Positions 45,433 through 54,166 of a DNA stretch of 64,000 nt are shown in pieces. The DNA is from Rhodoblastus sp. 17X3 (GTDB lineage: Bacteria; Pseudomonadota; Alphaproteobacteria; Rhizobiales; Beijerinckiaceae), in contig NZ_JASHHX010000006.1 of the NCBI RefSeq assembly GCF_030056575.1, forward strand, positions 124,001-188,000, written 5' to 3'. The notes below the pieces were generated by a model that was not told the DNA's origin, ran no database searches, and saw only the letters and a list, made by a program, of their open reading frames with translations. The stretch's first letter is position 1. Each line of letters starts with the position of its first letter. Both the position numbers and the translations under genes were made by a program.

Positions 45433-45768
45433 ATGAAATTGGCCGCGTTCCTCAGCTTTCTCGTTCTGGCCGCCGCGCCGCTCGCCTCGGCGCGCGCCGA
45501 GGATGCGGCGAGTTTTCGCATCGAGTTCAACGACGGCAAGTTCGAGCCGCAACGCCTCGAAGTTCCCGCCAACAAGACCATCGAGATCGAACTGGTGAAC
45601 AAGGGCCAGGGCCCGGCGGAATTCGAAAGCAAGCAATTGCGCAAGGAAAAGGTGCTCGCGCCCGGCGCGACGACCACCCTCGTCATTCGCGGTCTCGACC
45701 CGGGCGAATATGATTTCTTCGACGATTTCCACCCGGACGCGCCGCCCGCCGTGCTGGTCGCCAAATAA
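45433..45768 (+). CDS. ftrB: FtrB-like cupredoxin-fold periplasmic protein
   Basis: A 111-residue protein with a signal peptide (LAAFLSFLVLAAAPLASARA) and a cupredoxin-like domain (FRIEFNDGKFEPQRLEVPANKTIEIELVNKGQGPAEFES, then PGEYDFFDDFHPDAPPAVLVAK). There is no cysteine, so a normal type 1 copper centre cannot form, as in other FtrB proteins. It is placed between FtrA and the permease and may oxidise ferrous iron or pass it on. One base separates it from the ftrA stop. The FFDDFH word is typical of the family. Confidence 0.86.
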   Translation: MKLAAFLSFLVLAAAPLASARAEDAASFRIEFNDGKFEPQRLEVPANKTIEIELVNKGQGPAEFESKQLRKEKVLAPGATTTLVIRGLDPGEYDFFDDFHPDAPPAVLVAK

Positions 45769-45801
45769 GTTTTGCCAGGTAACCTTCGCAAGGAGAAAAA
45801 A

Positions 45802-46635
45802 TTGGGTCAGTTCGGCAATGTCGTCTTCATCGTCTGGCGCGAGAGCATCGAGGCGTTGCTGGTCATCGGCATTTTGCAGGCCTGGCTTGGGCAGCAGGGC
45901 GAAGAGGGCCGCACGCGCGGCCGCGCCTTCCTGTGGGCCGGCGTCGGCGCTGGCCTGCTCGGGGCCTGTGCGCTCGGCGGGGCGCTGATCCTGTTCGGCG
46001 ACCAACTCGACGACGACCGGCAGCAATTGTTCCAGACCCTTCTGATGCTGGTCGCGGCCGGTCTGATCGTCCAGATGGTGGTCTGGATGCGCCGCCACGG
46101 GCGTACGCTCAAGCGCGATCTTGAAAGCGCCCTGCAGCAGGCCGCCGACACCTCCAACTGGTGGGGCGTGTTCACCCTCGCCGCCATCGCCGTGGCGCGC
46201 GAAGGCGGGGAAACCGTGGTCTTCCTCGCCGGCACGCTTTCCGCGGCGCACGGCGCCGCGCTCGTCTCGGCGGGGCTTGCGGCTCTGGCGGGCCTCGGCC
46301 TCGCGGTCCTGAGCTATCTCGCGCTGCAATGGGGCAGCCGCATCCTGTCCTGGCGCCTGTTCTTCCGGATCACGGAAGTCATGCTGCTGCTGCTGGCCGG
46401 CGCGCTGCTGCTGACGGGGGCCGACAATCTCGTTGCGCTCGGCTATCTGCCGCGCCTGTCCGGCCGTCTCTGGGACGCGTCCGGCCTGCTCTCGGATGGC
46501 GGCGGAATTGGCGGTCTGTTCTCCTCGCTCACCGGCTGGCGCGCGCGTCCGGACCTGACCGAACTGATCGTCTTCCTTGCTTATTGGGGGGCCATGGTAT
46601 GGCTGTTGTATCGGCCTCAGACCGCGTCGCGGTGA
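45802..46635 (+). CDS. ftrC: FTR1-type iron permease
   Basis: A 277-residue inner-membrane protein with about seven helices. The two FTR1 iron-binding motifs are present as RESIE (VWRESIEALLVIGIL) and REGGE (AREGGETVVFLAG). These glutamates take up ferric iron in the yeast family. The start is TTG with a perfect AAGGAG upstream; another TTG 30 bases earlier lacks a ribosome-binding site. In FtrABCD it is the permease that moves iron to the cytoplasm after oxidation by FtrB. It overlaps ftrD by about 37 bases. Confidence 0.9.
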   Translation: MGQFGNVVFIVWRESIEALLVIGILQAWLGQQGEEGRTRGRAFLWAGVGAGLLGACALGGALILFGDQLDDDRQQLFQTLLMLVAAGLIVQMVVWMRRHGRTLKRDLESALQQAADTSNWWGVFTLAAIAVAREGGETVVFLAGTLSAAHGAALVSAGLAALAGLGLAVLSYLALQWGSRILSWRLFFRITEVMLLLLAGALLLTGADNLVALGYLPRLSGRLWDASGLLSDGGGIGGLFSSLTGWRARPDLTELIVFLAYWGAMVWLLYRPQTASR

Positions 46636-48038
46636 GCGCCGCCGCCGCGCGCGCGGACCGGATCGACGCCGCCCTCGCGCGGCTTGGAACCTGGCTGCAC
46701 GATCACCAGAAGCTCATTCGCCGCCTCCAGTGGGGCGTCGTCGGCGTTTATGTCGGGCTGCTGGTGGTTCCCGCGATCCTGCCTTTGCCGCAGGGCGCGG
46801 TCCATATCTGGACCAATGTCACCCTTTTCGCGCAATTCGTGTTCTGGGGAATCTGGTGGCCGTTCGTGCTCGTCTCGATGGTGCTGGTCGGGCGGCTGTG
46901 GTGCGGCCTCCTCTGCCCGGAAGGCGCGCTCAGCGAGCGCGCGGCGGAGCATGGGCGCGGCGGCGCCATCCCGGGCTGGCTGCAATGGAAAGGCTGGCCT
47001 TTCATGGCCTTCGTCCTGACGACGATCTACGGCCAGATGACCAGCGTCTATCAATATCCGGGCCCGGCGCTGCTGGTTCTGGGCGGCTCGACGGTTGCGG
47101 CGATCGGCGTCGGCTATCTGTGGGGGCGCAACAAGCGCGTCTGGTGCCGGTTCCTGTGCCCGGTTACGGGCGTGTTCAACCTGCTCGCCAAGATGTCGCC
47201 GCTGCATTTCCGGGTCGATCGCGAAGCCTGGGCGCATTGGCCGAAGCCGCGCGGCAGCCATGCCGAAGTCCTGAATTGCGCGCCGCTCGTGCCGGTGCGC
47301 TCGATGCGCGGCGCCGGAACCTGCCATATGTGCGGGCGGTGCAGCGATTTCCGCGGCGCGGTGACGCTTGCGCGGCGCTCGCCCAATCATGAAATCGTCC
47401 ATGTCGCGGGCGACATGACCAATCCGTGGCAGAGCGCGCTGATCCTGTTCGGCATGCTCGGCGTTGCGGCCGCCGCCTTCCACTGGAGCGGCTCGGCGAT
47501 CTATGTCGCGATCCGCCAGGCCCTGGCCGACAGGATCGTGGACGGGGGCCTGATCTGGCCTTTGGAGCCGGTGCTGCCCTGGTATGTCCTGACCAATTAT
47601 CCCGACCTCAACGACACCATGACGCCGCTCGATGGCCTCGTCCTGCTGATCTATATCGGCGGCTTCGCTTTGGCGGCGGGCGCCGCGCTCAGCCTTTGCC
47701 TCGCTCTGGCGACGCGGGCCTGCGGCGCATGGTCCTGGGCGCGCTTCCATCATTTCGCGCAAGCGTTGATTCCCGTCGCCGCCTGCGGCGTGTTCCTGGG
47801 CCTGTCGTCGCTGACTGTGACCATGCTCAAGGCGGAGGGGATCGTCCTGCCCTTCGTCGGATTTTTGCGCGCGGGGCTGCTGATTGGCGCGGGCCTGTGG
47901 GCCTTGTGGCTGGGCTGGAGCATCGCGCGGACCAAGACCGTTTCGCTTTCGCGCCAGCTTGCGGCGACGCTGGCTTTCGCGGTCGCGGCGGCACTGGGCT
48001 GCACGGTCTGGGCGACCCTGTTCTGGCGCATCGTCTGA
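46599..48038 (+). CDS. ftrD: FtrD-like membrane polyferredoxin
   Basis: A 479-residue membrane protein with about six helices and cysteine clusters LWCGLLCPEGALSE, VWCRFLCPVTGVFN and GTCHMCGRCSDFRGAV, the pattern of NapH/CcoG-related FtrD proteins that reoxidise or reduce the FTR1 system through [4Fe-4S] centres. The start is uncertain: ATG at 46599 has a G-run nearby, while GTG at 46632 is at the ftrC stop. It ends the operon, followed by a bidirectional terminator. The full FtrABCD order is complete. NapH and CcoG themselves are rejected because no nap or cco genes are nearby. Confidence 0.85.
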   Translation: MAVVSASDRVAVSAAAARADRIDAALARLGTWLHDHQKLIRRLQWGVVGVYVGLLVVPAILPLPQGAVHIWTNVTLFAQFVFWGIWWPFVLVSMVLVGRLWCGLLCPEGALSERAAEHGRGGAIPGWLQWKGWPFMAFVLTTIYGQMTSVYQYPGPALLVLGGSTVAAIGVGYLWGRNKRVWCRFLCPVTGVFNLLAKMSPLHFRVDREAWAHWPKPRGSHAEVLNCAPLVPVRSMRGAGTCHMCGRCSDFRGAVTLARRSPNHEIVHVAGDMTNPWQSALILFGMLGVAAAAFHWSGSAIYVAIRQALADRIVDGGLIWPLEPVLPWYVLTNYPDLNDTMTPLDGLVLLIYIGGFALAAGAALSLCLALATRACGAWSWARFHHFAQALIPVAACGVFLGLSSLTVTMLKAEGIVLPFVGFLRAGLLIGAGLWALWLGWSIARTKTVSLSRQLAATLAFAVAAALGCTVWATLFWRIV

Positions 48039-48065
48039 GCGCCGGCAGTTCGCGCTTCGGCCAAT

Positions 48066-48093
48066 AAAAAACCCCGCTTTCGCGGGGTTTTTT
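48066..48093. terminator. Bidirectional terminator between ftrD and tRNA-Leu
   Basis: AAAAAACCCCGC and GCGGGGTTTTTT form a 12-bp perfect stem closed by TTTC. Six T's end the hairpin on either strand, so it stops both the iron operon and the opposing tRNA transcript. Confidence 0.93.
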
Positions 48094-48094
48094 A

Positions 48095-48181
48095 TGGTGC
48101 CCAGGAGAGGACTCGAACCTCCACGCCCTTGCGAGCGCCAGCACCTGAAGCTGGTGCGTCTACCAATTCCGCCACCTGGGC
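48095..48181 (-). tRNA. tRNA-Leu, anticodon CAG
   Basis: The minus strand reads GCCCAGGTGGCGGAATTGG at the 5' end, with a D-loop (GGTAGACGCA), anticodon arm CCAGC-TTCAGGT-GCTGG carrying CAG, a long variable arm as in class II tRNAs, the GGTTCGAGTCC T-arm and an acceptor ending CCTGGGCA plus an encoded CCA. It reads CUG codons, the main leucine codon in this GC-rich genome. Its promoter is visible upstream. Confidence 0.96.
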
Positions 48182-48190
48182 CCGGGGCGT

Positions 48191-48219
48191 CTTCTAAGGG
48201 GGCGTCCGGCCCCTGTCAA
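48191..48219 (-). promoter_or_regulatory. Promoter of tRNA-Leu(CAG)
   Basis: On the minus strand TTGACA and TAGAAG are separated by exactly 17 bases, with the -10 ending about ten bases before the tRNA 5' end. A consensus -35 at this place fits a strong stable-RNA promoter. Confidence 0.75.
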
Positions 48220-48280
48220 CTCAATCGGAGCGGAAGTTTCAAGAAAACGTCGCGGGCCTTTCGCCGCGCCCGGGACGCCC

Positions 48281-48302
48281 AAGTTGACGCGCAAGTTGAC
48301 GC
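48281..48302 (+). repeat. Tandem copies of AAGTTGACGC upstream of the SulP gene
   Basis: AAGTTGACGC occurs twice, 12 bases apart, about 50-70 bases before the SulP ATG. Each copy contains TTGACG, a possible -35, but no good -10 follows at 17 bases. It could be a regulator site or chance. Confidence 0.35.
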
Positions 48303-48353
48303 ACGCCCCGGGGGCGCTCATCATTGCGCGAAACGGCCCAAGAAGTCAGAAAA

Positions 48354-50096
48354 ATGCCAAGACAAGCCGGCTGGATGAACTGGGCGCCAGGGCTTCTCGT
48401 TCTCCGCGACTACCAGCGCTCGTGGCTGGCCCATGATCTTGTCGCTGGGCTGGTTCTGTCGACCATGCTGGCGCCGGTTGGCATCGCCTATGCCGTCGCC
48501 TCGGGCGTGCCGGGAGTCTATGGTCTCTATGCGACCATCATTCCCCTGCTGGCCTATGCCCTGTTCGGCCCGAGCCGCATTCTCGTTCTGGGGCCGGATT
48601 CATCTCTCGCGGCGGTGATTCTCGGCGTGGTCCTGCCGCTTTCGGCTGGCGATCCGGCGCGGGCCATCGCTTTGGCGAGCGCGATGGCGGTGGTCTCCGG
48701 CCTTGTCTGCATCATCACCGGCGCGGCGCGGCTCGGCTTCGTGACGGAACTGCTCTCCAAACCGATTCGCTACGGCTATATGAACGGCATCGCGCTGACG
48801 GTTCTGGTCAGCCAATTGCCCAAGCTGTTTGGTTTTTCCGTCGAGGGGGAGGGCCCCTTGGGCAAGCTCTGGGCGATGGCGCAAGCCATCGCGCAGGGCA
48901 AGACGAACTGGGCGGCCTTTGCGATCGGAGCGGGCGTTCTGGCCGTGGTATTGGCGCTGAAATCCTACAGGCGCGTTCCGGGCATTCTGATCGCCGTGGT
49001 CGGCGCGACCCTGATTGTCGGGGTCCTGGGCCTCGATGAAAGCCATGGCGTGTCGGTGCTGGGGCCGCTGCCGCGCGGACTGCCCGCCTTCGCCTTTCCC
49101 TGGATCGATTCGAATGCGATTGTTTCCGTGTTGATCGGCGGTTTCGCCGTGGCCATGGTTTCCTTCGCCGACACCAGCGTGCTGTCGCGCGTCTACGCCG
49201 CGCGCCTGCGCCAGACTGTCGATCCCAATCAGGAGATGATCGGGCTCGGCCTGGCCAATCTGGCGGCGGGCTTTTTTCAAGGCTTTCCGATCAGCAGCAG
49301 CTCCTCGCGCACGCCGGTCGCCGAAGCCGCCGGCTCCCGCACGCAATTGACTGGAGTGGTCGGGGCGCTCGCGGTGGCGCTGCTGCTGGTCGTCGCGCCC
49401 AATCTGCTGGAGAACCTGCCCGGCGCCGCTTTGGCCGCGGTCGTGATCGCCTCGGCGCTCGGCTTGATTGAATTCAAGGATTTGGTCCGAATCTATCGCA
49501 TCCAGCGTTGGGAGTTCTGGCTGTCGATGGCCTGTTTCGCCGGCGTCGCCATTCTTGGCGCGATTCCGGGCATCGGCCTGGCGGTCGTCGCGGCGGTGAT
49601 CGAATTTCTCTGGGACGGCTGGCGCCCGCATTCCGCGATCCTCGGCCGGGCCGAGGGCGTCAAGGGCTATCACGACATCACGCGCTATCCCGAGGCGCGG
49701 CAGATTCCGGGGCTCGTGCTGTTTCGCTGGGATGCGCCGCTCTTTTTCGCCAATGCCGAATTTTTCCGGGAGCGTGCGCTTGACGCCATCGCCAGCGCGC
49801 CCAGTCCGGCGCGCTGGCTGGTCATCGCCGCCGAACCGGTCACCAGCGTGGACGTCACGGCCGCCGACGTCCTGGCCGAGCTGGACAGCACGCTGCAAGC
49901 CTCCGGAATCGAACTTGTCTTCGCCGAATTGAAGGACCCGGTAAAGGACAAGCTCAAGCGCTTCGAATTGTTCGCGCAGATCGGCGAGATGAATTTTTTT
50001 CCTACCGTCGGCGAGGCCGTCGGCGCCTATCTCGACGCCTTCGATGTCGATTGGGTCGATTGGGACGATCGCGGCCTGAAGGGTCGCGAGACCTGA
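48354..50096 (+). CDS. SulP-family anion transporter with STAS domain
   Basis: A 580-residue membrane protein with 10-14 helices and a C-terminal STAS domain (from about 435 on). The transporter core has the SLC26/SulP words HDLVAGLVLSTMLAPVGIAYAVASGVPGVYGLYATI and NQEMIGLGLANLAAGFFQGFPISSSSSRTPV. SulP proteins move sulfate, bicarbonate, chloride or other anions; without a carbonic anhydrase or cys genes nearby the substrate is open. The ATG is chosen over a TTG ten codons earlier; neither has a good ribosome-binding site. A hairpin follows and the next gene is a calcium/proton exchanger. Confidence 0.9.
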   Translation: MPRQAGWMNWAPGLLVLRDYQRSWLAHDLVAGLVLSTMLAPVGIAYAVASGVPGVYGLYATIIPLLAYALFGPSRILVLGPDSSLAAVILGVVLPLSAGDPARAIALASAMAVVSGLVCIITGAARLGFVTELLSKPIRYGYMNGIALTVLVSQLPKLFGFSVEGEGPLGKLWAMAQAIAQGKTNWAAFAIGAGVLAVVLALKSYRRVPGILIAVVGATLIVGVLGLDESHGVSVLGPLPRGLPAFAFPWIDSNAIVSVLIGGFAVAMVSFADTSVLSRVYAARLRQTVDPNQEMIGLGLANLAAGFFQGFPISSSSSRTPVAEAAGSRTQLTGVVGALAVALLLVVAPNLLENLPGAALAAVVIASALGLIEFKDLVRIYRIQRWEFWLSMACFAGVAILGAIPGIGLAVVAAVIEFLWDGWRPHSAILGRAEGVKGYHDITRYPEARQIPGLVLFRWDAPLFFANAEFFRERALDAIASAPSPARWLVIAAEPVTSVDVTAADVLAELDSTLQASGIELVFAELKDPVKDKLKRFELFAQIGEMNFFPTVGEAVGAYLDAFDVDWVDWDDRGLKGRET

Positions 50097-50130
50097 CGCC
50101 GTCGGCCCTTGAAAAGGGGCCGAGGGCGTC
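50095..50130 (+). terminator. Hairpin after the SulP gene
   Basis: A stem GACGCCGTCGGCCC with GGGCCGAGGGCGTC (one mismatch) and a short loop that includes TTGAAAA begins at the SulP stop codon. There is no T-run, so termination strength is doubtful. Confidence 0.5.
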
Positions 50131-50220
50131 CGCGCCGACTGGCGCGGCGCCGGCTGACGGCGGCAGGCGCCCTTGTTTTCGATGCGCCGGAATCAAGGGC
50201 CAACGGTATAAGAGGTCGCC

Positions 50221-51279
50221 ATGAACTGGCTTCTGATCTTCATTCCGGTCACGCTGGGCCTGGAGCTTTTCGCGCCGGAGCGTCACGTTCTCATTTTCGT
50301 TACGTCCTGCATGGCGATCCTGCCGCTTGCCGCCTGGATGGGCGAGGCGACGGAGCAGCTCGCATCGCGGCTTGGCGAGGGCGTCGGCGGGTTGCTCAAC
50401 GCGACCTTCGGCAATGCGGCGGAGCTGATCATCGCCCTCTCCGCCTTGCGCGCGGGGCTTTCCGACGTCGTCAAGGCTTCGCTCGCCGGCTCGATCATCG
50501 GAAACATCCTGCTTGTTCTCGGCGCGGCCATGCTGGCCGGAGGGCTGCGTCATCCGGAACAGCATTACAATCCCGCCGGCGCGCGCTCGCAGGCGACTTT
50601 GCTGACGCTGGCGTCGATCGCGCTGGTTATTCCAGCCGCCTTCAGAATCGCGGCGGGAACCACGCCCGAGAGTCTCGGTCGGCTCAGCGTCGCCATTTCC
50701 GCCGTTCTCATCCTGCTTTACGCGGCCTATCTAGCTTTCGCCTTGGTGACCCATCCCGGCCTGTTCGCGGGCGCGCGCGAGGAGGGGGAAGCCCCGCGGG
50801 CTCCGGTTGGCCGCGCGCTCGCCATCCTGACGGCGGCGACCGTCGGCGTCGCGTGGATGAGCGAGATCATGGTCGGGGCCATCGAGCCGACGGCGCATGA
50901 TTCCGGTCTCAGCAAGGCTTTCGTCGGCGTCTTTCTGGTGGCCATCGTTGGCAATGCGGCTGAACACGCCACCGCCATACAGGCCGCCCTGCGGAACCGA
51001 ATGGACCTGTCCCTCTCCATAGCCATCGGTTCAAGCGTCCAGGTCGCGCTCTTCGTCGCGCCAATCCTGGTCCTCGCAAGCCAGTTCCTCGGTCCGGCGC
51101 CGATGGATCTGGCCTTTCCGGGCGCGCTGGTCCTGTTGATCCTGCTCTCGAGGCTCATCACCGGCCAGGTTGCGGGCGACGGACGCTCGGACTGGCTGCG
51201 CGGCGCGCAATTGCTGGCGGTCTATCTGGTCATGGCGATCAGCTTCTTCTTCTTGCCCGGCGCCTCGGCTTCGCGCTGA
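50221..51279 (+). CDS. Calcium/proton exchanger (CaCA/CAX family)
   Basis: A 352-residue membrane protein with about 11 helices and the two inverted CaCA repeats, [18 protein letters not shown] near residue 55 and [20 protein letters not shown] near residue 240; their GNAAE motifs bind calcium and exchange it for protons. An acidic loop between the repeats is short here. AGAGGTCGCC precedes the ATG. It follows the SulP gene by about 125 bases. CAX-type transporters help pump out cytosolic calcium or sodium in bacteria; ChaA is the closest functional name. Confidence 0.92.
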   Translation: MNWLLIFIPVTLGLELFAPERHVLIFVTSCMAILPLAAWMGEATEQLASRLGEGVGGLLNATFGNAAELIIALSALRAGLSDVVKASLAGSIIGNILLVLGAAMLAGGLRHPEQHYNPAGARSQATLLTLASIALVIPAAFRIAAGTTPESLGRLSVAISAVLILLYAAYLAFALVTHPGLFAGAREEGEAPRAPVGRALAILTAATVGVAWMSEIMVGAIEPTAHDSGLSKAFVGVFLVAIVGNAAEHATAIQAALRNRMDLSLSIAIGSSVQVALFVAPILVLASQFLGPAPMDLAFPGALVLLILLSRLITGQVAGDGRSDWLRGAQLLAVYLVMAISFFFLPGASASR

Positions 51280-51287
51280 AACCGTCC

Positions 51288-52280
51288 TCAGCCGATTGAA
51301 GCGGCGGCCGCCTTGCGGCGCGCTGCCGCCACCAGCGCCGCCACCGCGCAGGACGCGAGACGGGTGATCAGCGAGTCCGCGCGGCTGGTCAGGATGATGG
51401 GCACGCGGGCGCCGAGCACGATTCCGGCGGCGTCGGCGTGGGCCAGGAAGGACAGGCTTTTCGCCAGCATGTTGCCGGCCTCGAGGTCGGGGACCGCCAG
51501 CACATTCGCGCGCCCCGCAACCGGCGAATTGATTCGCTTGATGGCGGCGGCCTCGGGACTGATGGCGTTGTCGAGCGCGAGCGGGCCGTCGAGGAGAGCG
51601 CCGGTGATCTGGCCCCGTTCAGCCATTTTGCACAGCGCCGCGGCTTCGATGGTCGAGGGAACCTTGGAGGTGACGGTCTCCATCGCGCTCAGGATGGCGA
51701 CCCTTACGTCCTCCTTGCCGAGCGCGCGGGCGAGGTCGATCGCGTTCTGGATGATGTCGACCTTGTCCTCGAGCGTGGGCGCGATATTGATCGCGGCGTC
51801 GGTGATGATGAGCGCTTCGGGATGGTCAGGCACGTCCATCACGAAGCAATGGCTGATGCGGCGCGCCGTGCGGATGCCGGTCTGCGTGGAGACCACGGCG
51901 CCCATCAGCTCGTCGGTGTGCAGGCTCCCCTTCATCAGCGCCTCGACCTTGCCGGAGGCGACCAGCGCGACGGCTTTCTCCGCCGACTCGTGGCTGTGTT
52001 TCGTATCGATGATCTCAAGGCCGGAGAGATCGAGGCCAGCAAGTACGGCGACATCGCGGATGCGGCCGGCGGGGCCGACGAGGATCGGCTCGATCAGGCC
52101 CAGCCGCTGCGCCTCGACGGCGCCCGTCAGCGAAACCTCGTCGCAGGGATGGGCCACCGCCACCCTGATCCGCTCTTCCCTTTTCGCGGCGGCGATCAGG
52201 CGTTGGTATTTGTCATGGCGGGCGGTCGCGCCTTGTCTGGCGGGGTCAATCATCGCGGCCTCTGCATCGTGTTCGTTCAT
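51288..52280 (-). CDS. Phosphate acetyl/butyryltransferase family enzyme
   Basis: A 330-residue single-domain phosphotransacylase. Typical stretches are VAVAHPCDEVSLTGAVEAQRLGLIEPILVGP, ALMKGSLHTDELMGAVV, ITDAAINIAPTLEDKVDIIQNAIDLARALG and GALLDGPLALDNAISPEAA. It interconverts an acyl-CoA and an acyl phosphate. No acetate or butyrate kinase is beside it, and the two-domain MaoC-Pta form seen elsewhere is not present. Its ATG overlaps the stop of the TAXI gene (ATGA), so the two are translationally coupled. It is convergent with the CAX gene with 8 bases between stops. Confidence 0.85.
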   Translation of the reverse strand: MNEHDAEAAMIDPARQGATARHDKYQRLIAAAKREERIRVAVAHPCDEVSLTGAVEAQRLGLIEPILVGPAGRIRDVAVLAGLDLSGLEIIDTKHSHESAEKAVALVASGKVEALMKGSLHTDELMGAVVSTQTGIRTARRISHCFVMDVPDHPEALIITDAAINIAPTLEDKVDIIQNAIDLARALGKEDVRVAILSAMETVTSKVPSTIEAAALCKMAERGQITGALLDGPLALDNAISPEAAAIKRINSPVAGRANVLAVPDLEAGNMLAKSLSFLAHADAAGIVLGARVPIILTSRADSLITRLASCAVAALVAAARRKAAAASIG

Positions 52281-53593
52281 GGGGAAGCCTTGTTCGCTGC
52301 GGCGTCTGCGATTTCCCTGCGGCGTTCGGAAATCATCCGGTCGAGGTAATCCACCGCAAGCGCGATGGGCGCCGTCTTCTGCTCTTCGATATTGCCCTGG
52401 ACGACGTCATGGGTGAAGCGCTCGACCGCCTCGTCGATCCGCGCGCGAATTCGGTCGAGTTCCTCCGTCGTCGTCGCCGCCTTGATCGTGGCGATCACCT
52501 CCGGCACTTTCGCGAGCAGGCTTTCGCTGTTTTCTTCCGTGCGCATGAAGCCGAGATAGCGCAGCGCCGCCATCGCGCCCGACGCCAAGGCGCCGAGCAG
52601 GAGCGGGCCGTAATAGAACCAGTCGCCATATTGCTCCAGGAAGCTGGTTTCCTCCCCGTCATAATAGGCCTGCGCGCCGGGATGGACCGGAAAGACGGCG
52701 TCCTTCTCGACGCTCGCCGCCTTGACCAGACTGGCGACGGCGGCGTCGCCGGCGATGCGCTGGCGGCTCTCGAACAGGTTGCGCGTCAGCTGCGTGACCG
52801 CGGCGCTGGGCGCGCCGCGGTCAGCGATCAGATAGGTCGGGACGCGCAGAGTCGAAACCTCTTCGGCGGGCATGGGCGGCGTCCCGCCGAACAGCCCCGC
52901 GGGAATCTCTCCCGATTCATAGGCCGGCGCGGCCTCGGCGATGGCGTCGCTTTCGTCGATCGGGACAAGGACGAGATTTTTTCCGATGGCGCGGCGCGTT
53001 ACCGTCCAATTGTCGACCACGGCGGCGCCGCGCGTCGTCGGCGCGACGAAGAGCAGGGCGTCCGCCTTGCCGTCGTGAAAGGCCGCCGCGACCTGGGCTG
53101 GCGCGGCCGGCAGTTCGATGACATTCACATTCACGCGGAAATGCCGGCGCAAGGTCTCGATTAGGGCGTCGTTGGCCCCGGGTGGGCCGATCACCCCGAG
53201 CGTCTTGCCCTTGAGGCGTCCGAAATTTCCGATCTTTGCTTTTTCCGCCGCGACGATGACCACTGGATCGCTATGCAGGAGCGCCACGGCCCGGGCTTTC
53301 ACGGAGCTGGCGAGATCCGTCCGGACGACGGCCAGCATGGCCTGCCCGTTCTTCAGCTTTTCAAGCGATTCGACCGGGCCGGAGGTCGGGATGGCCTTGA
53401 GGCGGACGCGGCCGCCCTCGGCGGCGAGAAGCCTGCTCCAGGCGTTGATGAAGTCGGAATCGTCGGAATTGGCCGGTCCCACGGCGACGGTCAGGATCTT
53501 GGGCTGCGAGAAATGGCGCCAGGCGCCCGCGCCAAGGCCCAAAGCCAGAACCAGCGCGATCAGGGCGAAAATCCGCCGCCAGAAATTGGTCAA
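52277..53593 (-). CDS. Orphan TAXI-type binding protein with C-terminal membrane anchor
   Basis: A 438-residue protein. An N-terminal helix (RRIFALIALVLALGLGAGAW) leads to a type II periplasmic-binding fold of the TAXI/TRAP family (LTVAVGPANSDDSDFINAWSRLLAAEGGRVRLKAIPTSGPVESLEKLKNGQAMLAVV, then LKGKTLGVIGPPGAND). Near residue 320 there is a second helix (YYGPLLLGALASGAMAALRYLGF) and then a charged, coiled-coil-prone cytoplasmic tail of ~85 residues. No DctQM-type permease is coupled to it; the partner gene is a phosphotransacylase. A sensor-like role is possible, but only the fold is certain. Confidence 0.8.
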   Translation of the reverse strand: MTNFWRRIFALIALVLALGLGAGAWRHFSQPKILTVAVGPANSDDSDFINAWSRLLAAEGGRVRLKAIPTSGPVESLEKLKNGQAMLAVVRTDLASSVKARAVALLHSDPVVIVAAEKAKIGNFGRLKGKTLGVIGPPGANDALIETLRRHFRVNVNVIELPAAPAQVAAAFHDGKADALLFVAPTTRGAAVVDNWTVTRRAIGKNLVLVPIDESDAIAEAAPAYESGEIPAGLFGGTPPMPAEEVSTLRVPTYLIADRGAPSAAVTQLTRNLFESRQRIAGDAAVASLVKAASVEKDAVFPVHPGAQAYYDGEETSFLEQYGDWFYYGPLLLGALASGAMAALRYLGFMRTEENSESLLAKVPEVIATIKAATTTEELDRIRARIDEAVERFTHDVVQGNIEEQKTAPIALAVDYLDRMISERRREIADAAANKASP

Positions 53594-53689
53594 TCACTTC
53601 CTCCGACGGCGCGCGTCGCGACAGGACCTCGGCTTGGGACGGAACGGACGGCGGAGGCCCGCCGTCGCGTCGCGGTCAGGCCGGCGGTC

Positions 53690-54166
53690 TCAACCCCAGG
53701 AGAGATAGAGGCCCACGTCGCCGGGCACGCCATTGGGCCAATCGACGATCTGCGCGGCGAGCTTATAGCCGAGCGGCTGGAGCTTTTCCTTCCAGGTCAG
53801 GTAAGCCTGCCTCGGCCGGCCCGTCAGCGTCTCCGGCCATCCCGGTTCAGCCATATTGATGGCTCGGCCGTGGTCCGTGCACAATTCGCACGGGAAACGG
53901 CCCAAGAGCATTTCGGTCGCGCCGGTTTCGGCCACCGCCTTGACGCGCAGCACGAAGGAGCGGATGCGCTCATCGCTGATGGGCGCCTCGGATTTGAGCT
54001 CCTTCAGCAAATCCTGTTTGGCCTTCTCGGCGCGGCCCATCGCCTCGACCGATTTCTTCGCCTTGGCCATTTCGACTTCGGCGACATAGGCCTTCAGTTC
54101 CTTGACCGACATGAAGATGTCGTCGTCGGAAAGGTGTTCGACGCTCGATTTGAATTTGTCAGACAT
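53690..54166 (-). CDS. Hypothetical protein with CxxC motif
   Basis: A 158-residue soluble protein not recognised. Residues 1-70 form charged helices (SVKELKAYVAEVEMAKAKKSVEAMGRAEKAKQDLLKELK) that look like a coiled coil; the second half has RFPCELCTDHGRAINMAEPGWP with a CxxC plus His, possibly a zinc or redox site, and ends LSWG. The ATG chosen (MSDKF) has AGGAGG six bases away; the ATG two codons earlier is too close to it. It stands alone, divergent from the RND pump, after the TAXI gene on the same strand with about 95 bases between. Confidence 0.65.
   Translation of the reverse strand: MSDKFKSSVEHLSDDDIFMSVKELKAYVAEVEMAKAKKSVEAMGRAEKAKQDLLKELKSEAPISDERIRSFVLRVKAVAETGATEMLLGRFPCELCTDHGRAINMAEPGWPETLTGRPRQAYLTWKEKLQPLGYKLAAQIVDWPNGVPGDVGLYLSWG

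Noticed and set aside
45433-45768. Blue copper protein reading of ftrB
   Set aside because: The sequence contains no cysteine, so a type 1 copper centre is impossible; cupredoxin-like fold only.
46599-48038. NapH or CcoG assignment for the polyferredoxin
   Set aside because: No nap or cco genes are nearby and the order P19 / cupredoxin / FTR1 / polyferredoxin is that of FtrABCD.
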